64,000 bases of DNA, taken from positions 248,001 to 312,000 of the forward strand of contig NZ_JAATOV010000003.1 of NCBI RefSeq assembly GCF_011806425.1. The letters are read 5' to 3'. This DNA comes from Thalassospira lucentensis. GTDB taxonomy: Bacteria; Pseudomonadota; Alphaproteobacteria; Rhodospirillales; Thalassospiraceae. Under the pieces are notes generated by a model. The model did no database searches, was not told the origin of the DNA, and saw nothing but the letters and a program-made list of their open reading frames with translations. Position numbers and translations under genes: made by a program. Numbering within the stretch: position 1 is the first letter of the stretch; the number at the start of each line of letters is the position of its first letter. Shown one piece after another: positions 57,553 through 64,000 of this stretch.

Positions 57553-58515
57553 ATGAGCATCAATCGCCCACGGCTCAATTTTGAGCAGGCAATTGAGGCC
57601 TATCTGCACTATGCGCCGCGTCTGCCACAGATTGCTCGCGATGCTGTGCCCGAAAAGACAGAATATGTTGAAAACCTTCTGTCGATTGCAGATCAGTTTG
57701 ACTTGATCGTGTTTGATGCTTTTGGGGTGCTCAATAGTGGGCAGACTGCCATCCCCGGATCGGTCGATACGGTTCGCCAATTGCAGGGGATGGGCAAGAA
57801 TATTGCGGTTGTGACCAATGACGCTTCTAGCTCGTCCGAGGCAATTTTGGCCCGTCATCGCAAGCGCGGCTTTGATTTCAGCGCTGAAAACCTAATCAGC
57901 AGCCAGCAATTCGTCGCGCCAATGATGAATGAACACACGGACATCACGCATTGGGGCGCGATGGCGCCAACTGACTGGCCATTTCATATTCTACCAGACA
58001 CGGTCACGCCACTGGCCGAAGACCGCGGGCTTTATGATGCCGTCGATGGGTTCCTGTTGATTGATTCTGAAAATTGGTCTGATCAGCAGCAAAGCCTGCT
58101 TGAGCAAAGCCTGCGCGATAATCCGCGCCCGATCTTGGTTGGGAACCCGGATATCTGTGCGCCGATGGGGGCGTTTCTTTCGGTTGAGTCGGGTTACTTC
58201 GCGCATTTGGCTGCGGATGCCTGCGGCGTAATGCCAGAATGCGTTGGCAAGCCATACCATCACGTATTTGAAGAAGTCCTTCGTCGATATCCCGATGTCA
58301 AACGCGACCGTGTTTTGATGGTCGGTGATACGGTCCATACAGATGTGCTGGGCGGCCTTTCGGTCGGCATCAAAACGCTTTTGGTCCATCAAGGGGGATT
58401 TATTGATGGACAAGACATAGAAGATGTCTTTACCCGTTCCGGCTTGCGCCCACATTACTGCGCCCGGGCAATCGGATTTGGCATCGGCGACAGCGTTAAC
58501 ACCGAAGTTGCTTGA
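57553..58515 (+). CDS. HAD-superfamily hydrolase, NagD-like (subfamily IIA)
   Basis: 320 residues. Nucleophile motif FDAFGVLNSGQTAIPGSVDT, motif II VVTNDASSSSEA, GNPDICAPMGAFLSVESGYF, the substrate-site lysine region CVGKPYHHVFEEV, and motif IV VLMVGDTVHTDVLGGLSVGI. These are phosphatases of sugar phosphates or nucleotides; the substrate is unknown. ATG 57553 has AGGAG upstream and starts MSINRPRLNF; an in-frame GTG lies at 57520. Confidence 0.88.
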   Translation: MSINRPRLNFEQAIEAYLHYAPRLPQIARDAVPEKTEYVENLLSIADQFDLIVFDAFGVLNSGQTAIPGSVDTVRQLQGMGKNIAVVTNDASSSSEAILARHRKRGFDFSAENLISSQQFVAPMMNEHTDITHWGAMAPTDWPFHILPDTVTPLAEDRGLYDAVDGFLLIDSENWSDQQQSLLEQSLRDNPRPILVGNPDICAPMGAFLSVESGYFAHLAADACGVMPECVGKPYHHVFEEVLRRYPDVKRDRVLMVGDTVHTDVLGGLSVGIKTLLVHQGGFIDGQDIEDVFTRSGLRPHYCARAIGFGIGDSVNTEVA

Positions 58516-58552
58516 TGACAGCCTGAAGTTCGTTGGCAAAGCTGGATAAAAC

Positions 58553-58579
58553 AAAAGGGCCTCGTATGAGGCCCTTTTT
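58553..58579. terminator. Bidirectional terminator between the HAD gene and hemB
   Basis: AAAAGGGCCTC/GAGGCCCTTTT with a four-base loop (58553-58563 with 58568-58578), T-run on the plus strand and TTTTGTTTT on the minus. Confidence 0.88.
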
Positions 58580-58624
58580 ATATCGCGGATTTGACGTTTT
58601 TAGTCGGATGGTTCGCTTGTCGGA

Positions 58625-59707
<1,083 letters not shown>

Positions 59708-59750
59708 TTATGCGGCAGAAACCAGCCCAGATCAACCATATCTAGGCAAA

Positions 59751-60947
59751 TTACAGCACCTTACGCAGGCTTAGCAGGTATGCAGGAATGATCAGGGCCA
59801 GGAAACTTGCCGTTACGGTGAAGGCAATGACAAGGCCAAAAGCCGCCCCAATGGCGCCAATCACCGGTGGCCCGACCATGATGGCCGAATAACCGGTGGC
59901 AGCGATGATTGATACGACCGTCCCGCCACCTTTGCCGGTTGTTTGGGATGCGGCGGACAACAGCAAAGGCAAGATCACCGCAAGCCCCATGCCGGCAATC
60001 GCACATCCAATCCAGGCGACAACAAAATGCGGTGCAAAGGCAATGATAAAGGTTCCTGTGGATGCCAGAATAGAACTGGTGAGCAGGATGCGAGCACGGC
60101 CAAATTTCATCACCAGCATATCGCCCGACAGTCTGGTTGCCGCCATTGCACATGAGTAAATTGCAAAGCCGACGGCGGCCATGGTCGCCCCCGATGACAG
60201 TTCGCGGGTCATAAACACGGTTGCCCAGTCGGTAATGACGCCTTCGCCAAATTGTCCGATGAAGGCACATACGCCAAAGGGCAGCAAAAACACAATGAGC
60301 GAACGCTGTTTTCCAGGCTTGGTGGTTTTAAGGACAACGTCGGATCGTCGGGTATCGGGCGCACAAGGCGCAGATGTTTGAGCATGAAATACCGCATCAG
60401 GAATAAGTCCTGCCTGTGCGACGATATGCGCGATCACAAAAAGGGTCAGCACGACCGGTAAGTGTGCGGTAACCGGAATGGGCAGGGCAAACCACGCGGC
60501 GGCAACGCCAGCACCGGCAAAGCCGCCGAGGCTCCAAAAGCCATGAAGGCCGGACATGATGCTGCGTTTGCGCAGGCGTTCAACATTCAGGCCATTGGTA
60601 TTCATCGCCACATCCAGAAACGCGCCGGAAAAACCCAAGGCAAACATCGCAATTGTGATGCTGAGATAAGACGGCATATAGGCGGGCAGGCCCACTGCGA
60701 TGAAATAAAACAAGCCCGAATAGCGAACAACACGTTCACTGCCAAAGCGGTCAGACAACCGGCCCGCAATGGGCATAACCGATAATACGCCGATGGCCGC
60801 AGCCAATAAAATACCGCCAAGATCGTCATGACCCAGATTAAGGCGTTCCTGGACGAGCGGGATGTGCGGCACCCAACTTGAAAACGCCGCACCATGAAGA
60901 AAGAATATCGCGCGGACGCGGTTATGGGCTTTGGTGTAATCATGCAT
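59751..60947 (-). CDS. MFS transporter (YbjJ-like)
   Basis: 398 residues with 12 predicted membrane segments and the MFS loop motif GRLSDRFGSERVVRYSG between segments 2 and 3. The N-terminal FFLHGAAFSSWVPHIPLVQE and SGLHGFWSLGGFAGAG resemble the YbjJ branch. The substrate is unknown; the DeoR regulator encoded five bases upstream points to a sugar or sugar derivative. The two form one transcription unit. Confidence 0.87.
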   Translation of the reverse strand: MHDYTKAHNRVRAIFFLHGAAFSSWVPHIPLVQERLNLGHDDLGGILLAAAIGVLSVMPIAGRLSDRFGSERVVRYSGLFYFIAVGLPAYMPSYLSITIAMFALGFSGAFLDVAMNTNGLNVERLRKRSIMSGLHGFWSLGGFAGAGVAAAWFALPIPVTAHLPVVLTLFVIAHIVAQAGLIPDAVFHAQTSAPCAPDTRRSDVVLKTTKPGKQRSLIVFLLPFGVCAFIGQFGEGVITDWATVFMTRELSSGATMAAVGFAIYSCAMAATRLSGDMLVMKFGRARILLTSSILASTGTFIIAFAPHFVVAWIGCAIAGMGLAVILPLLLSAASQTTGKGGGTVVSIIAATGYSAIMVGPPVIGAIGAAFGLVIAFTVTASFLALIIPAYLLSLRKVL

Positions 60948-60952
60948 GTCGT

Positions 60953-61711
60953 TTACGCCTGCACTACATTGATGCCGCGATCAGAGTAATTGGCAAGATA
61001 CCCTGTCGAGAGTTTTCGTCCGATTACGAGATATGAGATCGCGTCAATGTCGCATACGCGGTAAGGCAGGCTTGTTTCAAGTTTGTCGGCCGTCGCGACG
61101 GCAATAATTTCAGCCGATTGGGAAACCATCGCAGCCTTGGTTGCACGTTCTTCTGAGGTGTTGCTCGAAAGACCGGTTTCAGGGTGAAGCGCGCACGTCC
61201 CCAGAAGGGCAATATCCGCATTATATTTGCGAATTTCATCAATCGTTGTCGGACCGCTGACAACCATATCGTCTTTGAGTAATGCACCACCAATCATGAT
61301 GACGTTGGCATGGGGATGTTTGCATAACTCAACAGCGACCATCGGATTGACTGTAATCACCGTGCCGCGGAATGAGGGTTTTAAATGTCGCGCGACCTCG
61401 CAGATGGTGGTGCCACTGTCAAAAAAGATAACGCCGTGATCAGGGATCAGGTGGGTTGCCGTTTTCTTGGCAATGGCTGCGCGTTCGGGCTGAAGTTCCT
61501 TGGCGCGTTCTTCATAGGTTGCTGTGGCGGTATTCGTCAGGATCGCGCCGCCGTGAATCCGGCGTAGATGTCCTTCGTCCTCAAGCTGGCGCAAATCACG
61601 GCGAATTGTATCAAGGGATGCATGAAACAAAGCTGCTAGATCATGGATGTGGACGGTTCCGTGGGTGCGGAGCAGGGTTTGTATTTCCTGTTGCCGTGTG
61701 GTGACGGACAT
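60953..61711 (-). CDS. DeoR-family transcriptional regulator
   Basis: 252 residues: N-terminal helix-turn-helix (VHIHDLAALFHASLDTIRRD, then LRRIHGGAI) and the C-terminal sugar-phosphate sensor domain (VIFFDSGTTICEVARHLK, VIMIGGALLKDDMVVSGPTT, ALLGTCALHPETGLSS). It is the first gene of a unit with the MFS transporter, so it probably represses that transporter and itself until a sugar phosphate binds. The upstream DNA has an ACGTTTTGCACGTTTTGC direct repeat (61738-61755), a possible operator. Confidence 0.9.
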   Translation of the reverse strand: MSVTTRQQEIQTLLRTHGTVHIHDLAALFHASLDTIRRDLRQLEDEGHLRRIHGGAILTNTATATYEERAKELQPERAAIAKKTATHLIPDHGVIFFDSGTTICEVARHLKPSFRGTVITVNPMVAVELCKHPHANVIMIGGALLKDDMVVSGPTTIDEIRKYNADIALLGTCALHPETGLSSNTSEERATKAAMVSQSAEIIAVATADKLETSLPYRVCDIDAISYLVIGRKLSTGYLANYSDRGINVVQA

Positions 61712-61735
61712 GATCGTTTGCCTTTTTAATAAAAT

Positions 61736-61757
61736 GCACGTTTTGCACGTTTTGCCT
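61736..61757. promoter_or_regulatory. Direct repeat upstream of the DeoR gene, possible operator
   Basis: Two tandem copies of CACGTTTTG (61737-61745 and 61746-61754) about 25-45 bases before the DeoR start. Their place over the expected promoter fits autoregulation, but I know no matched consensus. Confidence 0.4.
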
Positions 61758-61794
61758 GTAATGCGGATTTAAGGCGTTTTGGGAAAAATGGTCA

Positions 61795-61829
61795 ATAAAA
61801 AAACCGGCCATGAAATTTCATGGCCGGTT
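61795..61829 (-). terminator. Rho-independent terminator after metY
   Basis: Perfect 14-bp palindrome AACCGGCCATGAAA/TTTCATGGCCGGTT (61802-61829) with TTTTTTTATT following on the minus strand. Confidence 0.9.
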
Positions 61830-61854
61830 GCAATTTGTTATAACGACAAGATTA

Positions 61855-63141
61855 TCAGGCTTTATCAAGCGCCTGCGTCAGGTCGGCAAGGATATCGTCG
61901 ATGTGTTCGATCCCGATGGAAAGACGAACATAGCCATCAGACACGCCTGACGACAGACGATCTTCTTCGGAAAGTTGGCTGTGCGTGGTGGTTGCCGGGT
62001 GAATGGCAAGTGATCGCGTGTCACCGATATTGGCAACGTGATAGAACAGTTCCAACGCGTTGATGAATTTCTCGCCGGCTTGTTTGCCGCCTGAAAGTTC
62101 AAAGCCCATCAGCGAGCCGTAACCACCTTTAAGATAGGTGTCGGCACGTTTGCGGGTTTCGCCCTCTTGCTGACTTGGGTGGTTGACCTTGGTCACCTTT
62201 GAGTGATTGGCGAGGAATTCGGCGACTTTATTGGCGTTTTCGCAATGACGTTCCATGCGCAGTGGCAAGGTTTCCATGCCCTGAATGGTTTGGAACGAAT
62301 TAAACGGCGATGCCGGTGCGCCAAGATCGCGGAGCACCGTGCAACGCAGTTTGATCGCATAGGCAACCGGGCCAATTGGCTTGACGGCTTCGGTCCACAC
62401 AGCACCGTGGTAGCTTGGATCCGGTTCGTTCAAAAGCGGGAAGCGTGCGCTGTGCTTTTCCCAATCAAATTTGCCAGAATCGACAACAATCCCGCCGACA
62501 GACGTGCCGTGACCCGCGATGAACTTGGTCGTCGAATACATAACAATGCTGGCACCGTGATCAATCGGTTTGCAAATGACCGGGGCGGCGGTGTTATCGA
62601 CAATCAGCGGAATACCAAGTTCATCACCGATATTGGCAACTTCGCGGATCGGGAAGACATGCAATTTCGGATTAGGCAGGGTTTCGGCATAATAGGCGCG
62701 GGTTTTGTCATCGGTCAGACGACGGAAGTTTTCCGGGTCGGACGGATCGGCAAAGCGGACCTCGATCCCCATTTGTTTGAAGGTGTTGGCAAACAGGTTC
62801 CAGGTCCCGCCATAAAGGTCGGTGGAGCTGACAATATTGTCGCCTGCTTGGGCAATGTTCAAAATGGAGAAGGTCGACGCAGCCTGACCAGACGCCAGTG
62901 CGACAGCCGCAACACCACCATCAAGGGCGGCAACGCGTTGTTCCAGCACATCATTGGTCGGGTTCATCAGGCGGGTATAGATATTGCCCAGTTCCTTCAG
63001 CGCAAAAAGGTCGGCGGCGTGCTGGGTGTCACGGAACTGATAGCTGGTGGTTTGATAAAGCGGAACGGCTACGGAACCGGTTGTTGGTTCGGCGCGATAC
63101 CCGGCGTGTAGAACAATGGTTTCCGGCTTCGTGGAGGTCAT
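61855..63141 (-). CDS. metY: O-acetylhomoserine (or O-succinylhomoserine) sulfhydrylase
   Basis: PLP enzyme that makes homocysteine from an activated homoserine and sulfide. 428 residues, the longer MetY type: VPLYQTTSYQFRDTQHAADL, YTRLMNPTNDVLEQRVAALD, ALASGQAASTFSILNIAQ, and the Schiff-base Lys in IVMYSTTKFIAGHGTSVGG. The family's C-terminal GDTRSLAIHPATTTHSQLS is present. GGGGAAA precedes ATG, and a hairpin overlaps this ribosome site (63153-63178). Confidence 0.94.
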   Translation of the reverse strand: MTSTKPETIVLHAGYRAEPTTGSVAVPLYQTTSYQFRDTQHAADLFALKELGNIYTRLMNPTNDVLEQRVAALDGGVAAVALASGQAASTFSILNIAQAGDNIVSSTDLYGGTWNLFANTFKQMGIEVRFADPSDPENFRRLTDDKTRAYYAETLPNPKLHVFPIREVANIGDELGIPLIVDNTAAPVICKPIDHGASIVMYSTTKFIAGHGTSVGGIVVDSGKFDWEKHSARFPLLNEPDPSYHGAVWTEAVKPIGPVAYAIKLRCTVLRDLGAPASPFNSFQTIQGMETLPLRMERHCENANKVAEFLANHSKVTKVNHPSQQEGETRKRADTYLKGGYGSLMGFELSGGKQAGEKFINALELFYHVANIGDTRSLAIHPATTTHSQLSEEDRLSSGVSDGYVRLSIGIEHIDDILADLTQALDKA

Positions 63142-63152
63142 TATCGTATTTC

Positions 63153-63178
63153 CCCTGATTTATGGTTTTTACTCAGGG
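63153..63178 (-). promoter_or_regulatory. Hairpin next to the metY ribosome site
   Basis: Minus-strand CCCTGA and TCAGGG (63173-63178 with 63153-63158) can pair over a 14-base loop. The 3' arm overlaps the GGGG of the metY ribosome site and the 5' arm contains the stop codon of a possible 33-codon upstream ORF (63173-63274). Regulation is only a possibility. Confidence 0.3.
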
Positions 63179-63275
63179 CAAAAGGTACGCGCACCAGCGG
63201 GCCGCCATCAAGCAACATTTGCTGAATTTGGTAAATGTTTTGCACATCCATATGGGGTCGGGATGGATTAACATA

Positions 63276-63297
63276 ATTCGGTACTGTTATACCGAAT
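63276..63297. promoter_or_regulatory. Palindrome between metY and the acyl-CoA dehydrogenase gene
   Basis: Perfect arms ATTCGGTA/TACCGAAT (63276-63283 with 63290-63297) around six bases. Typical operator geometry for a dimeric regulator; there is no T-run, so not a terminator. Confidence 0.5.
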
Positions 63298-63316
63298 GAA
63301 TTGACAAGGAGGCGTT

Positions 63317-63332
63317 TTCACGTTTACGTAAA
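63317..63332. promoter_or_regulatory. Possible LiuR-type operator before the acyl-CoA dehydrogenase gene
   Basis: TTCACGTTTACGTAAA is a near-perfect inverted repeat of ACGT-containing half-sites about 36 bases before the start codon. It resembles, from memory, the site of LiuR, the MerR-family regulator of branched-chain amino acid degradation in proteobacteria. Confidence 0.4.
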
Positions 63333-63367
63333 GGGAAAATAGAAGAATATTCGGAGGCGGCGATCCA

Positions 63368-64000
63368 ATGGAATTCAACCTGTCTGAAGATCAGCAGGCA
63401 TTTGCCCAAGCTGCACGTGATTTTGCCCAAAACGAAATGGCGCCAAATGCGGGCGAGTGGGATGCCCGGCATATCTTCCCGGAAGAAACATTACGCAAGG
63501 CAGCCGAGCTTGGCTTTGCAGCGATTTATACACGTGATGAATATGGCGGATCAGGTTTGGGGCGGCTTGATGCGGCGGTGATTTTCGAAGAATTGGCCGC
63601 TGCATGTCCTTCAACCGCGGCGTATATTTCCATTCATAATATGGCCTGCTGGATGATTGATAGCTTTGGCTCAGATGCGCAACGCGCGCAGTTCCTGCCT
63701 AAGCTTGTCACGATGGAGCATTTTGCCAGTTACTGCCTGACCGAGCCCGGTGCCGGATCGGACGCAGGGGCGCTTCGCACCCGTGCGGAGCGTGAAGGTG
63801 ATCATTACGTTTTAAATGGCGAAAAGGCGTTTATTTCCGGCGGATCGCGCAGCGATGTTTATGTTGTGATGGCGCGCACGGGTGATGATGGGCCGGGCGG
63901 TATATCGACCTTTATCGTTCCCAAGGACACGGACGGTCTATCGTTTGGCAAGCTAGAAGAAAAGATGGGTTGGAACAGCCAGCCGACGACAGCTGTGATC
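63368..64000 (+). CDS. Acyl-CoA dehydrogenase, 3' end cut by window edge
   Basis: Starts [20 protein letters not shown] and runs open for 211 codons to the window edge, about 55 percent of a ~380-residue family member. Seen: the N-terminal helical domain ([15 protein letters not shown] segment [20 protein letters not shown]) and the FAD/substrate segment [20 protein letters not shown], then [20 protein letters not shown]. Features such as [13 protein letters not shown] are reminiscent of isobutyryl-CoA dehydrogenases of valine breakdown. The catalytic Glu lies beyond the window. AGGAGG is too far upstream to decide the start; ATG 63368 follows GGAGGCGG with fair spacing. Confidence 0.92.
   Translation, partial: MEFNLSEDQQAFAQAARDFAQNEMAPNAGEWDARHIFPEETLRKAAELGFAAIYTRDEYGGSGLGRLDAAVIFEELAAACPSTAAYISIHNMACWMIDSFGSDAQRAQFLPKLVTMEHFASYCLTEPGAGSDAGALRTRAEREGDHYVLNGEKAFISGGSRSDVYVVMARTGDDGPGGISTFIVPKDTDGLSFGKLEEKMGWNSQPTTAVI

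Noticed and set aside
63142..63275. SAM-II or other known riboswitch upstream of metY
   Set aside because: I looked for the SAM-II pattern that often precedes metY/metZ genes in alphaproteobacteria and found no matching conserved core; only a short hairpin is present.

Overview
This is a chromosomal segment of an alphaproteobacterium, most likely Rhodospirillales and close to Thalassospira. I infer that from the gene order (ppiD-tpiA-secG-pyrG-kdsA-eno, then ftsB and the pyruvate dehydrogenase genes), an E1-beta subunit with its own lipoyl domain, one long Rel/Spo enzyme, a rnc-era-recO cluster, a Bpt-type leucyltransferase and a DUF1127 mini-protein. No species assignment was tested. Most of the window is ordinary, densely packed housekeeping sequence. 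I found no tRNA, rRNA, CRISPR array, insertion sequence or integrase.

Layout: 1-7.5 kb holds periplasmic folding (ppiD, cut by the window edge), glycolysis (tpiA, eno), secG, CTP synthase and KDO synthesis. 7.5-12.8 kb is an accessory block on the minus strand with three related unknown proteins and two near-identical small chaperone-like proteins. 13.1-20.6 kb holds ftsB, pdhA-pdhB-pdhC-lpd and lipA, which together make and lipoylate pyruvate dehydrogenase. 20.7-30.2 kb has ratA/coq10, cinA-pgpA, an M23 peptidase overlapping a bactofilin, a haloacid dehalogenase, a lytic transglycosylase, dapA, smpB and a molybdoenzyme-glutathione peroxidase pair. 30.2-44.9 kb holds DNA repair genes (recQ, a family 5-like uracil-DNA glycosylase), a NYN protein, folK, rpoZ-rel, the overlapping DUF2062-pdxJ-acpS-lepB-rnc-era run, recO and parC. 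45-64 kb contains a TRAP permease pair without its binding protein, bpt, motAB, ilvA, an aldehyde dehydrogenase divergent from an ornithine/lysine decarboxylase, malonyl-CoA synthetase, hemB, a DeoR-MFS pair, metY and the start of an acyl-CoA dehydrogenase.

The most exciting part is the 7.5-12.8 kb block. Its two 157-residue proteins have the size and residue pattern of CesT-family type III secretion chaperones. Each is followed by a protein with an Asn/Thr/Gln-rich, signal-like N-terminus, and a third such protein heads the array. All three transcription units start about 65 bases downstream of GGAACC-N15/16-(CC/TG)ACTCA. This matches the 'hrp box' recognised by HrpL-type ECF sigma factors (perfectly in one case, as a variant in two), and each of the two upstream units ends in a strong terminator. 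The block therefore looks like a HrpL-type regulon of type III effectors with cognate chaperones, sitting between eno and ftsB, which are commonly neighbours. The middle effector looks like the junction product of a ~1.6 kb tandem duplication: its N-terminus matches one neighbour and its C-terminus the other. No secretion apparatus or sigma factor gene lies in the window, so the rest of the system must be sought elsewhere in the genome.

Other regulatory sequence worth attention: a CtrA-type TTAA-N7-TTAA site before the M23 peptidase/bactofilin genes, palindromes before the acyl-CoA dehydrogenase, and a possible short leader ORF plus hairpin before metY. All similarity statements are by eye; no database search was run.
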